From Ignavibacteriaceae bacterium (GTDB lineage: Bacteria > Bacteroidota > Ignavibacteria > Ignavibacteriales > Ignavibacteriaceae): a stretch of DNA of 64,000 bases. This document shows positions 8,143 through 16,741 of this stretch, piece by piece. The number at the start of each line of letters is the position of its first letter. The first letter of the stretch is position 1. The notes below the pieces were generated by a model, which did not search any database, was not told where the DNA came from, and saw nothing but the letters and a program-made list of their open reading frames with translations. The stretch spans positions 1-64,000 of the forward strand of contig WBUK01000012.1 of the NCBI GenBank assembly GCA_008933765.1. The letters run 5' to 3'. The position numbers and the translations under genes are program-made.

Positions 8143-9504
8143 TTACAAACTAAACGACCTCAATTTTTCCGGTATTCGTTCGTTTTCAAGAAGATATTCA
8201 ATATTTTCCGATTCTCTTATCAGTTCAACCGAGCCGTCTTCCATCACCATCACGATGTTCGGGCGAAGCGTAATGAACTGCATCCACTGTGTCATATCGT
8301 AAGCGCCGACATAATCAATCACCAAGCGGTCGCCTTTTTTCATCACGGGCAGCACGATGTTTTCAGCGATGCAGTCTATATTCATACAAAGGGGCCCATA
8401 GATTGCGGTGTTTTCAGTCATCACCCCACCGGGTTGCGCCGGCGTTATCTTGTGTTTATACCAAAACCGGGTGATAAGAATATTCACGCCGGCATCAATA
8501 ATTAACGCCCGTCTTCCGTCTGAAAGCCGTTTAAGCGCCAAAATGGTTGTGATCAGCGAAGCCGCATCGTCAATAAGCGCACGCCCCGTTTCGAGTATAA
8601 GCACCGGCAACTCATCCTTTGCGTAAGGGAGCGAAAGAAGTGCAGTTGATATTGCGTTTGCGTACTCTTCAATCGAGGGAACAATCTGCTCAGCAGGTAA
8701 ATACTGACCGTTAAGCGTGTTGTTCGAGGGGAAGCCACCGCCTATATCGATATATTCAAGCGTGTGTCCATACTCCGTTTTCAGCCAAGCGGCAAGTTCT
8801 ACTAATTTATCAGTGGCAGTTTTGTAGCTGTCGGTCGTCATCATATAAGTGCCGATGTGTGTGTGCAGCCCCACCGGATTAAGGCGGTCGGAGGTCATAA
8901 TTCTGCGCAGCGCCTGTTTTGCCTCGTCGTTCTCGAAGTTAAACCCGAACCTGTCCCACTTAGGATATACCCCTGTGTCGCAATTTACACGAATTGCCAC
9001 GCGTGCTGTGCGGTCTTCCTCCCGGCTGATTTCAAAAACATCGTAAAGTTCATCAAAGTGGTCGATATGAATTGCCGCGCCTTCTTTAATCGCCCGGCGA
9101 ATATCATCTTTGGTTTTCGAGGGTCCGTTAAAAATGATGTGCTCCCCCTTAACACCAAGCCGGCGGGCTTTTTCGTACTCAAACCCTGAGACAACCTCTG
9201 CCCACGAGCCTTCCTGATGAAAGACGGAACAAACAGCGTTCAGATAGTTTGTTTTATACGACCACGCAAACCTAACCGCCGGGTAGCGGGTTGAAAAAAC
9301 ACGGGTTGCCCTCCGTTGGTTCTCACGAATCCGTCGTTCTGATATCACAAAAAGGGGGGTGCCGAATCTTTCCGCCAACTCGGAAACCGGGATTCCGTCA
9401 ATCTCACTTTTCGGGTGCGTAAGCGGCCCCGAGCCAAATTTATTCATAAACCCGGTTTGTTGTTTTAACACAACGGGGCGTTCGTATCTTCTTTTATCAG
9501 ACAT
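8143..9504 (-). CDS. Fold-type III PLP decarboxylase, diaminopimelate/ornithine decarboxylase-like
   Basis: PLP enzyme of the LysA/ornithine decarboxylase group, 453 residues. The N-terminal barrel holds the PLP lysine in WSYKTN (Lys84), the HTHIGT motif, and the phosphate-binding glycine loop DIGGGFPSN. The C-terminal domain holds ETGRAL, GPLCMNID and GAYDMTQ. In diaminopimelate decarboxylase the cysteine motif normally reads CESxD; here it is CMNID, so the substrate may not be diaminopimelate. The gene lies in the same direction as the ATP-grasp and PqqD-like genes, suggesting that it supplies or modifies an amino acid or peptide for them. A housekeeping lysine role is possible but less supported by context. 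Confidence 0.85.
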   Translation of the reverse strand: MSDKRRYERPVVLKQQTGFMNKFGSGPLTHPKSEIDGIPVSELAERFGTPLFVISERRIRENQRRATRVFSTRYPAVRFAWSYKTNYLNAVCSVFHQEGSWAEVVSGFEYEKARRLGVKGEHIIFNGPSKTKDDIRRAIKEGAAIHIDHFDELYDVFEISREEDRTARVAIRVNCDTGVYPKWDRFGFNFENDEAKQALRRIMTSDRLNPVGLHTHIGTYMMTTDSYKTATDKLVELAAWLKTEYGHTLEYIDIGGGFPSNNTLNGQYLPAEQIVPSIEEYANAISTALLSLPYAKDELPVLILETGRALIDDAASLITTILALKRLSDGRRALIIDAGVNILITRFWYKHKITPAQPGGVMTENTAIYGPLCMNIDCIAENIVLPVMKKGDRLVIDYVGAYDMTQWMQFITLRPNIVMVMEDGSVELIRESENIEYLLENERIPEKLRSFSL

Positions 9505-9515
9505 TATTAAATTAT

Positions 9516-9690
9516 TCCTTTGCTAAAACCTCTGTTTTGTTAAATCCCCGCGCTTCTAAAACTTCTGCGCATCCAAATCCCCTTTTTCCTAAATCCCCGC
9601 TTCGCCCAATCCCCTCTTTGCTAAAACCTTTGATTTGCCAAACCTCTGTTTTGCTAAAACCTTTGATTTGCTAAAACCTTTGATTTGCTA
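9516..9690 (-). repeat. Array of 16-17-bp repeats starting at the ATP-grasp stop codon
   Basis: About ten degenerate units fill the whole gap between the ATP-grasp and decarboxylase genes. On the minus strand the unit is close to TTTAGCAAATCAAAGGT. The TAG stop codon of the ATP-grasp gene (9688-9690) is part of the first unit. The last unit merges into AAAGGAATAA just before the decarboxylase ATG, so it may serve as that gene's ribosome-binding region. Confidence 0.85.
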
Positions 9691-10722
9691 AATCACACCC
9701 AAAGTTGAAATTTGCTCAAGTTTTGTGATATCGGCAAGTATATCCCAGGAGCATCGCACAAACATTTTGCCCACTTTATAGTCCCTGAACGGCTGCACTT
9801 CCTCACCGAGAGCCATTCTCACCATTGCGCTTGGCAGGTTTTGCCCGGCGCCCACCGCCAGATAAACCCAGGCAGGGAAACGGGGGTTAATTTCCAACAG
9901 ATAAAACTCGCCCGTTGTTTCAGAGCGCATGAACTCAAGCTCCATTCCCCCTTTCCACTTGATCGAAGAGATCACCTTTTCGGAAATTCTAAGCAGTGCC
10001 GGTTCCTGAATCGAAACGCCTGCCCACCCCTTCCCTTTATCGGTTATGTAAAGTTTTTTCATCGGCACGGCGCCCGTCATCCCGCCATTTCCGTCGCCCA
10101 AGGCAACAACATTGTACTCAGTCCCCCGAATATACTCCTGAATAATTATCGGGTAGCCCCATTTGTTTGCAATTTTTCTGAAATACGATGAGGTTTCTTC
10201 AAGGTTGTTGGCGATGTAGGCTTCGTAGAAAATCCCCTTGACCACAGCGGGAAGTGATAACTCGGAAGTTACCCGGTAAATATCCTGAAGTGTTGCCGCA
10301 AGGATGTTTTTGGGCACATTTATCCCCTCGGCTTTGCAGAAATTGAAAAGCTTATCCTTCCCCCTGATGTTCAGCTGATCCGCCGAGGGAAGAAAAGTTT
10401 TAATCCCCAGCGCTTTAAGTTTCGGCGCAAGTTTAACAAAGGCGTAAAGCTCGCTATCCAATGTGGGGATAATCATATCGATTTTTTCGATCGAGTTAAT
10501 GTACCCCAACCACTCCATCAACGGCTCTAACCCGGCAGAGGGGTATGGAATCAGATAATGTTTATCGGCGAGGCCATCCATGTAAATGCCGGGCTCTAAC
10601 GAATCATAAACCAGACCAATAATCTGAAGCTCCGGCAGCCCGCCTTCTTTCAGGCTTCTTATAACGGGTACCCCGGGCCCCGGGTTATCCGTTGCGTTTA
10701 ACCCTGTTACTGCAATTTTCAT
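9688..10722 (-). CDS. ATP-grasp ligase-family protein
   Basis: The 344-residue product has an ATP-grasp fold of the carbamoyl-phosphate-synthetase large-subunit type. Visible parts are an N-terminal Rossmann-like half (TGLNATDNPGPGVPVIRSL), the lysine loops near GKDKLFNF and LPAVVKGIF, the lid region IIQEYIRGTEYNVVALG, and the metal-binding LLEINPRFPAW. Such enzymes join a carboxylate to an amine or thiol using ATP. Its ATG overlaps the PqqD-like gene's TGA (ATGA at 10719-10722), so the two are translationally coupled. Partners suggest ligation on a small peptide or amino-acid product. The substrate cannot be read from the sequence. Confidence 0.88.
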   Translation of the reverse strand: MKIAVTGLNATDNPGPGVPVIRSLKEGGLPELQIIGLVYDSLEPGIYMDGLADKHYLIPYPSAGLEPLMEWLGYINSIEKIDMIIPTLDSELYAFVKLAPKLKALGIKTFLPSADQLNIRGKDKLFNFCKAEGINVPKNILAATLQDIYRVTSELSLPAVVKGIFYEAYIANNLEETSSYFRKIANKWGYPIIIQEYIRGTEYNVVALGDGNGGMTGAVPMKKLYITDKGKGWAGVSIQEPALLRISEKVISSIKWKGGMELEFMRSETTGEFYLLEINPRFPAWVYLAVGAGQNLPSAMVRMALGEEVQPFRDYKVGKMFVRCSWDILADITKLEQISTLGVI

Positions 10723-10973
10723 TTTTCTGTTACCAAACCGAAAGATTTTAGTTGATTGATAAAGTCGTCAAGGTCTCTTTCAACCGTAAGTTGGTCTGAG
10801 TCGTAGTTGTTCATAATTTCACTTACGATTTCATCGTAAGGCTTTTTCTTTTTAATCAGTTCGTAGATTTCTTTCCCGATTTCGTTCAGGTTGAAAGTTT
10901 CGCCCGTGTTCCCGAGGAAAATAAACCCCGTTTCGCTTATGGCTGCGTAGCCCGGCACTTCAAAAATTTTCAT
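10719..10973 (-). CDS. PqqD-like peptide-binding protein
   Basis: Small (84-residue) winged-helix protein of the PqqD type, recognisable by the GETFNLNEIGKEIYELI segment and the repeated-helix pattern ending in FINQLKSFGLV. PqqD proteins hold leader peptides of ribosomally made precursors for modifying enzymes. No pqqA, pqqC or pqqE is nearby, so PQQ synthesis is not supported. The gene is coupled to the ATP-grasp gene by a 4-bp overlap and follows a T9SS cargo gene by 9 bp. It could instead be a free-standing recognition element of a non-PQQ pathway. Confidence 0.85.
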   Translation of the reverse strand: MKIFEVPGYAAISETGFIFLGNTGETFNLNEIGKEIYELIKKKKPYDEIVSEIMNNYDSDQLTVERDLDDFINQLKSFGLVTEK

Positions 10974-10982
10974 TTTTCACAC

Positions 10983-11819
10983 TCACTTCAGGAGAATCAT
11001 TTTTTTAGATTCGGTAAATTCACCCGTTTTTAATGTGTAGAAATAAACGCCCGTAGGCACCCGTAAGCCGGCGTCATTTTTCCCATCCCAAACCACCGAT
11101 TGAGCGCCGGCGGAAACCTCGCCGTTTACTAAACTTCTTACTTTTTTGCCCGAAACATCGTAAATTTCTAAATTTACTGCCGCTTTTCTCCCCAGCGAAA
11201 ACTCGATCTTTGTTTCCGGGTTGAAAGGGTTCGGGTAATTTTGCCCTAATTTGAAATCGAAATGTATATCACTCTCACCTATACCGGCAAATCCAAGGCT
11301 GTAAACTTCGTAAAAGTAGTTTGCAAAAAGAGGGTACTCATACTTCAGAACCACCAGTTCGAGGTAGCCGTCGTTGTTAACATCGGCAAGTGTGGGATAA
11401 GAATAGTACCACGCCGGGTCGTTCTTCTCCATCAACACCTCCCCTGATGCAAGATCAATTATTTTGAAAGACTGCCGGTAGTTGGTTGAGGTTCCGTTGT
11501 AGGCAAGCACATACGCATCTGCGAAATTGTTGTTGTTGAGGTCGTTTTTCAGAGAAAAGAGTTGCCCACCGGCAAGCCTTTCTTCTTCCGTAAAAGTGTA
11601 TGAAAAAGCCGGCGTAGTTGAGTAGCCCGCCCCCATCACTTCAAACTTTGTGCTGTCGAGTGTGTAAAGCCTGGAGTGCCACTTCTCTCCCTGCTTTTCA
11701 TAGTTTAACCAACCGGAAAGTTTGTTATAAGATATCGGGTCGGAAACCCATTCTAAACTAAATTGAGGCAAAAGAGTGAATGAAAAAACTGCCAATAAAG
11801 GCAGTAAATATTTTTTCAT
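10983..11819 (-). CDS. Secreted protein with type IX secretion C-terminal sorting domain
   Basis: I place the start at ATG 11819, which gives a clean signal peptide (MKKYLLPLLAVFSF); a longer frame to 11921 adds 34 unlikely residues. The 278-residue product has a mid-part with an FG-GAP/VCBS-like stretch (LADVNNDGYLELVVLKYEY). The C-terminal 90 residues are a T9SS type A domain with LGQNYPNPFNPETKI and the end VPTGVYFYTLKTG...KKMILLK. It should be exported through the T9SS and attached to the surface or released. It is the first gene of the run with PqqD-like and ATP-grasp genes. Its function beyond export is unknown. Confidence 0.88.
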   Translation of the reverse strand: MKKYLLPLLAVFSFTLLPQFSLEWVSDPISYNKLSGWLNYEKQGEKWHSRLYTLDSTKFEVMGAGYSTTPAFSYTFTEEERLAGGQLFSLKNDLNNNNFADAYVLAYNGTSTNYRQSFKIIDLASGEVLMEKNDPAWYYSYPTLADVNNDGYLELVVLKYEYPLFANYFYEVYSLGFAGIGESDIHFDFKLGQNYPNPFNPETKIEFSLGRKAAVNLEIYDVSGKKVRSLVNGEVSAGAQSVVWDGKNDAGLRVPTGVYFYTLKTGEFTESKKMILLK

Positions 11820-11974
11820 TTTAATAGCCTTTCGGTAAATCGTATTTTTGTAGTTTGGAAAATAATTTACTCCGCCGTAATAAAAATAAAATGTTTTGTT
11901 ATTTTGGCGTATGTAAGACATTTTTATTTTAAAATCGGTTTAATTTAAATGAAAACCAACATAATCGGCAGGAA

Positions 11975-13408
11975 ATGAAAATGAAGAAAGCAGCTCTTTT
12001 TGCGATGATTCTCCTTTCTGTTCTCAAGCCACAATCAGGCTTCAAAGAAATTGATAACCTCTTTGAACAGGGTGAGTACTCAAAAGCAACTAAGGAAATT
12101 GGCGCCCTTATTGCCTCAGGAAAAGTTAACCCGGAGCAGGAGTATAACCTAAGGTTTACTCTTGACCTCATGGAACGGATAAAAATGGACTTCACCAAAA
12201 ACCGTGATGAGGTTAAGGAATACATCGCTAAATTCTTCCCCGGCGTTACGGACGAACAACTTGATAAGTGGGAAAATGAGAAAGCGTTAGAGTGCAAAAT
12301 GATTGACGGCGAGAAAAAATATTTCAGAAATGCCGCCAGAAATCTATTCAGGATTGATAAAGAAGCTCTGAATAAATGGAATGAAGTAAACGGGGTTGCT
12401 CTTGGCGAACTGGACAAATACCTGCTGCAATACCTGCCGGAACTTATTTCCGAAAGCAAAAAAAACGGCGAAAAATTGGTGAACCCGGTTACAATTACGG
12501 TAAAATATACTCTGGTTGTTGACCCCAACGCCGTGCCACCGGGTGAAGTGGTGAGGTGCTGGCTGCCGTTCCCCGCTGAAAACCGCGACCGCCAAACCGA
12601 GGTTGAGTTTCTTTCCGCCAACTGCGAAAACTTTGTGATTGCACCCTTCAACGCTACACACAGAACTATTTATATGGAAGCCGTTAGCGAGCAAGACAGC
12701 GAAGTGGTGTTTGAAGCATCTTATAAATTCAAAACTTACGGCGAATATAACGGGGTGGATTTCAACAAACATTACACGATCGACACTTCCACCGATCTTT
12801 TTGAAGAATACACCGCCGAACGCCCCCCGCACATCGCCTTTACGGATGACCTGAAAAATCTTTCAGCACAGATTATCGGGAACGAAACCGAACCCGTTAA
12901 AAAATTTAAACTCATCTACGAGTGGATTAACGACAACATCCCCTGGGCTTCCGCCATTGAGTACTCAACAATTCCGGCTATTGCGTCTTACTGTAAAACA
13001 AATATGCACGGCGACTGCGGAATCCAGTCTCTGCTTTTCATTACTCTTTGCAGAATGAACGGAATTCCCGCCAAATGGCAAAGCGGATGGATGTTGCACC
13101 CGCCGGAAGTTAACCTGCACGACTGGGCTGAAATCTACTTCGATGAAACCGGGTGGATACCCGTGGATCAGTCTTTTAAACTTAAACCGTCGGATGACCC
13201 GCTCGTAAGATATTATTATCTCGGGAACACCGATAACTACCATTTTATCGTGAATGACGATTATTCGGGGAATTTATTCCCCGCGAAAATTTACCCGCGC
13301 AGCGAAACCGTTGACTTCCAACGAGGGGAAGTGGAATGGAGAGGCGGAAACCTCTATTTTGACAAGTGGAGCTATTACATAGACTTAAACTACTCACCGG
13401 AGAACTGA
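11975..13408 (+). CDS. Secreted transglutaminase-like cysteine protein
   Basis: The 477-residue product carries a short N-terminal signal and a transglutaminase-like (papain-fold) core at the C-terminal side. The triad is visible: Cys in HGDCGIQSLL (about 348), His in LHDWAEIYF (about 382) and Asp in GWIPVDQS (about 396). The N-terminal half is helical and lacks a known domain. Prokaryotic relatives are usually proteases or amidases rather than crosslinkers. Two ATGs lie close together (11975 and 11981); the second has AGGAA at better spacing. It is divergent from the T9SS cargo gene and followed at 7 bp by a barrel-like gene, suggesting co-transcription. Confidence 0.88.
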   Translation: MKMKKAALFAMILLSVLKPQSGFKEIDNLFEQGEYSKATKEIGALIASGKVNPEQEYNLRFTLDLMERIKMDFTKNRDEVKEYIAKFFPGVTDEQLDKWENEKALECKMIDGEKKYFRNAARNLFRIDKEALNKWNEVNGVALGELDKYLLQYLPELISESKKNGEKLVNPVTITVKYTLVVDPNAVPPGEVVRCWLPFPAENRDRQTEVEFLSANCENFVIAPFNATHRTIYMEAVSEQDSEVVFEASYKFKTYGEYNGVDFNKHYTIDTSTDLFEEYTAERPPHIAFTDDLKNLSAQIIGNETEPVKKFKLIYEWINDNIPWASAIEYSTIPAIASYCKTNMHGDCGIQSLLFITLCRMNGIPAKWQSGWMLHPPEVNLHDWAEIYFDETGWIPVDQSFKLKPSDDPLVRYYYLGNTDNYHFIVNDDYSGNLFPAKIYPRSETVDFQRGEVEWRGGNLYFDKWSYYIDLNYSPEN

Positions 13409-13415
13409 GGATTTT

Positions 13416-14183
13416 GTGATTAAAAAACTTATTGTGATTTTGGCGCTGGGGCTAAGCGTTGCTTTCCCCCAAAACAACGACGATGACGACTACGAGCCTG
13501 TTTACCGCGCACCTGCCTTCGATGCGCAGTTCGGCGGCGGTGGTGGCTACTACGGTGGTGTGTTTTTTACCGATCTTTCAAAAATTAACTCAACTTTTGC
13601 AGGGTTCGGCACGCCCGACTTAACTTCCGGCTTTTATTCTTCAGGCGGCGGCGGGTTTGTTTACATCGGCGCCATCAAAAACCTGCGCGTCGGTGGGTTG
13701 GGGATGAGCGCCCGCACTTCATCGAGAGGGTCGTCCAACGGATTTGATAAAGAAATCAGCTATTCTAACTCTTTCGGCGGCGTTACCGTTGAATATTCCT
13801 TCCCTTTTATCAGGGACTGGGCGCTTTCTATCGGTGGAATCATCGGAATTGGCGGGCAGACTATTGAAGTCAGCCGACACTTCGGAGCTATGGACTGGGA
13901 TAAGGATGTGGCGGCGCTTCACGATGATGTTGGCGGCGCTTTTCTTTCTTACTCGCGCAAATATTCAAACACTTACATGACTTTGGCACCAACGCTGAAC
14001 GCCGATTTTCTGCTGCACCCTTTTATCTCTTTTAGGGTGGGCGTTGGCTATGCTTTTAATATGTTTGGCGACACCTGGAAAGCTGATAACAATGTAACGC
14101 TTAACAACTTCCCCGCACGCGATATTAACGGAAATACTTTCTTCCTGCAGTTTGGGGTGCTTGCGGGGCTGTTCTTTTATTGA
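13416..14183 (+). CDS. Secreted glycine-rich beta-barrel-like protein
   Basis: Starts with GTG at 13416 behind a GAGG motif. The 255-residue product has a signal peptide (KKLIVILALGLSVAF), an acidic patch NNDDDDYEP, then Gly/Ser/aromatic-rich alternating strands and a terminal phenylalanine/tyrosine, consistent with an outer-membrane barrel. No named family is recognised. It probably shares a transcript with the transglutaminase-like gene. Its 3' end, including the stop, is repeated 70 bp downstream. Confidence 0.75.
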   Translation: MIKKLIVILALGLSVAFPQNNDDDDYEPVYRAPAFDAQFGGGGGYYGGVFFTDLSKINSTFAGFGTPDLTSGFYSSGGGGFVYIGAIKNLRVGGLGMSARTSSRGSSNGFDKEISYSNSFGGVTVEYSFPFIRDWALSIGGIIGIGGQTIEVSRHFGAMDWDKDVAALHDDVGGAFLSYSRKYSNTYMTLAPTLNADFLLHPFISFRVGVGYAFNMFGDTWKADNNVTLNNFPARDINGNTFFLQFGVLAGLFFY

Positions 14184-14266
14184 TTTTTAATTTTTTGTTG
14201 TTCGGGGAAGCAGTGGCACATGCGTGCAGTTGTGCGGGTGTTGTTTTTATTGATTTTTAATTTTTT
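14161..14266 (+). repeat. Duplicated 3' end of the barrel-like gene
   Basis: The segment 14161-14196, which holds the last codons, the TGA stop and following T-rich bases, recurs at 14231-14266. The core TTTTATTGATTTTTAATTTT is identical in both, and the displacement is 70 bp. The upstream TGCAGTT bases also recur with an indel. Confidence 0.85.
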
Positions 14267-14299
14267 ATCTTTTTTTACTTTCAAAGGAATAAGAACCTG

Positions 14300-15313
14300 A
14301 TGAAAAACATTCTCGTTACCGGCGCTGCCGGGTTTATTGGCAGTAACTTCGTTAACGCTATGCTGAAAAAAAGGGATGACTACTTTATAGTTAACCTTGA
14401 TAAACTTACATACGCCGGAAATTTAGAGAACCTTAAAGAGGTTGAAAACCACAAAAACTACAGATTCGTTAAGGGAGATATTGCAAATCCTGAGTTGGTT
14501 GAGTACATCTTTCGCAAATATAACATTAAATATGTGATTAATTTTGCCGCCGAGTCGCATGTGGATCGCAGCATTCTTGGCTCGAAAATCTTCTACGAAA
14601 CTAATGTTATCGGTACCAATGTGCTGCTGGAAAACGCCAGAAGGTTTGAAACTGAGCGGTTTCTGCAGGTTTCAACAGACGAGGTTTACGGCTCACTGGG
14701 GGCAACAGGGCTTTTTACCGAATCAACACCTCTTTCACCAAACAGCCCTTACTCTTCAAGCAAAGCTGCTGCCGATATGATGGTGCAGGCATTTCACCAT
14801 ACATACGGAATGCCCGTCCTTACTACCCGGTGCTCAAATAACTATGGCCCCTATCAATTCCCCGAGAAACTGATTCCTTTGATGATTATCAACACGCTTA
14901 ACGGCAAAAAACTGCCCGTTTATGGCGACGGGCTGAATGTGAGGGATTGGATTTATGTGCTCGACCATAACTTCGCTATCGAAACGGTTTTCGAAAAGGG
15001 CACACCCGGCGAGGTTTATAACATAGGCGCCAAAAACGAAATGACTAACATTGAAATTGTGCGGCTTATCCTAAAGCACCTCGGAAAAGGCGATGAAATG
15101 ATTGAGTTTGTGAAAGACCGCCCCGGGCACGACCGCCGCTACGCCATCGATAACCATAAGATTGAATCGGAACTTGGCTGGGTGCCGGCGTTTTCTTTTG
15201 AAAGTGCCATCGGAGAAACTATCGACTGGTATCTGAAAAACAAAGAGTGGTGGGGACGAATTATCTCGGGCGAATATGAAGCTTATTACACACAACTCTA
15301 CGGAAAGAGGTAA
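14300..15313 (+). CDS. rfbB: dTDP-glucose 4,6-dehydratase (RmlB)
   Basis: NAD-dependent SDR enzyme that makes dTDP-4-keto-6-deoxyglucose for deoxysugar surface polysaccharides. The 337 residues match the family length. Motifs: NAD-binding TGAAGFIGSN near the N-terminus, SHVDRSI, the STDEVYG motif with the catalytic Asp/Glu pair, YSSSKAAAD with the catalytic Tyr/Lys, NNYGPYQFPEKLIP, and GDGLNVRDW. It is followed directly by the SLBB export gene (the GTG/ATG start follows its TAA without a gap), so both likely serve exopolysaccharide production. The RmlD-like gene at 3 kb could act later in the same pathway. Confidence 0.95.
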   Translation: MKNILVTGAAGFIGSNFVNAMLKKRDDYFIVNLDKLTYAGNLENLKEVENHKNYRFVKGDIANPELVEYIFRKYNIKYVINFAAESHVDRSILGSKIFYETNVIGTNVLLENARRFETERFLQVSTDEVYGSLGATGLFTESTPLSPNSPYSSSKAAADMMVQAFHHTYGMPVLTTRCSNNYGPYQFPEKLIPLMIINTLNGKKLPVYGDGLNVRDWIYVLDHNFAIETVFEKGTPGEVYNIGAKNEMTNIEIVRLILKHLGKGDEMIEFVKDRPGHDRRYAIDNHKIESELGWVPAFSFESAIGETIDWYLKNKEWWGRIISGEYEAYYTQLYGKR

Positions 15314-16741
15314 GTGATGAGGTTATTCCTTGTTCTTTTGTTTTTTTTAACATGTTTTTTATATCCGCAGCAACAACCGCAATTTAAAACTCCGTCACCA
15401 ACACTGACTCAGTTGCCGGCACCCGGGATGTTGAGCGTTAGTATCGCAGGTAATCCAATTTTGGCAGGTTCTTATGTGGCGGCGCAGGGTGAAAGAGTTG
15501 ATCAGTTTATCACGAGAATTATGTACAATATTGAACTTGATAAATTTTCGTTAAACCTGCGTGATATTCAACTGAAACGCAGCAACGGTGAAGTTATTAA
15601 GGTTGACCTGCAAAAGTTCAGGATTACCGGCGATATTAAGGATAATCCTTACCTGAAAAATGACGATGTGCTGGTGCTTTCTTATTCTGACCCCAAAACC
15701 ATTTTTTATGAAATTAAAGGGGCAATTAACAACCCGGGGAAATATCCTTTTATGGAAGGGGACGACCTGCAAAAAGCGATTTTTTACGCCTCCGGTTTAA
15801 GCTCTGCTTTTCAGGGGTATGATTCCACCACTATTTACAGGGTTTCTTACGATAAAACACGCATGGAAAAAATAAGGGTTGCCACTTCTGCAAATTTCCC
15901 GCTGCAAAATTTAGATGTTATTATGGTGGGCGATGAACAGCCGTTTATGGAAGAGTATAAAATTTTGGTGATCGGCGAAGTGAACCGCCCAGGCTACATA
16001 CCTTTCGGGCGGAAACAGCAAACGCTGAAAGAGGCAATTGAGCTTGCCGGCGGATTTACTGAAAATGCCTCGCAAAACAACATCCGTCTGCTCAAAAGTA
16101 AAAATTTGCCTTCCAGCGTTATCCGTTCTTACTACGGCGTGGACGCTCCAAAAGAGAAACGGGAAAAAAATGAAGATAAGGATGTGGTCGATATCCAAAA
16201 GTTTATGACTGAGCTTGCCACACTCGATTTTCTGAATCTTTATCGGCTTTCAGGGCTTACCGAGCGCGACACTTCGTACCTTCGGCTTGAAGCTCAGTTG
16301 AACTTTTACAACAACAGCCAGTTGATCGATTTAACGGTTAAAAACGATACTTTGCGCTCGTTTTATGAAAATTATCGCGTGCAGATGGGTGATATTATTG
16401 TGGTTTCTTCCGTACCGATTGGTATTAATATGATCGGGCAGGTGCCGTATCCGGGGTGGATTCCCTATGTGCCCGGCATGGATTTTCAATACTACATCAG
16501 GCAAGCCGGCGGGCTGAACGACTATGCCAACGAAGATGAAATTATGATCATCAAAGGCAACACGAAGCAATGGATGGCTGCTGCTGATTTCCGCGGTACG
16601 CTGGAACCGGGGGATTATATCTATGTGCCAAAAGAAGAGCAGCGCTCTTTTTGGTCGTATATGGGGGATACTGCCTTGATCCTTGGAATTGTCGGTAACA
16701 TTGCCACGCTGGTTATTCTTTTTATAAATGTGATGAAGTAG
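15314..16741 (+). CDS. Polysaccharide-export-type SLBB-domain protein
   Basis: Signal peptide (LFLVLLFFLTCFLYPQ) followed by a Wza-like export region and about three SLBB-type repeats, each with the pattern of an I-x-G-x-V-x-x-PG-x-Y/F segment (YEIKGAINNPGKYPF, VIGEVNRPGYIPFG, INMIGQVPYPGWIPY). A single transmembrane helix ends the protein (TALILGIVGNIATLVILF). The C-terminal helix is a plausible outer-membrane or inner-membrane anchor. The start is GTG 15314 or ATG 15317. It is coupled to rfbB, supporting a role in exporting a deoxysugar-containing polymer. No Wzc-like kinase is next to it. Confidence 0.87.
   Translation: MMRLFLVLLFFLTCFLYPQQQPQFKTPSPTLTQLPAPGMLSVSIAGNPILAGSYVAAQGERVDQFITRIMYNIELDKFSLNLRDIQLKRSNGEVIKVDLQKFRITGDIKDNPYLKNDDVLVLSYSDPKTIFYEIKGAINNPGKYPFMEGDDLQKAIFYASGLSSAFQGYDSTTIYRVSYDKTRMEKIRVATSANFPLQNLDVIMVGDEQPFMEEYKILVIGEVNRPGYIPFGRKQQTLKEAIELAGGFTENASQNNIRLLKSKNLPSSVIRSYYGVDAPKEKREKNEDKDVVDIQKFMTELATLDFLNLYRLSGLTERDTSYLRLEAQLNFYNNSQLIDLTVKNDTLRSFYENYRVQMGDIIVVSSVPIGINMIGQVPYPGWIPYVPGMDFQYYIRQAGGLNDYANEDEIMIIKGNTKQWMAAADFRGTLEPGDYIYVPKEEQRSFWSYMGDTALILGIVGNIATLVILFINVMK

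Noticed and set aside
8143..10973. PQQ biosynthesis
   Set aside because: Only a PqqD-like protein is present; no precursor, radical SAM or PqqC gene nearby.
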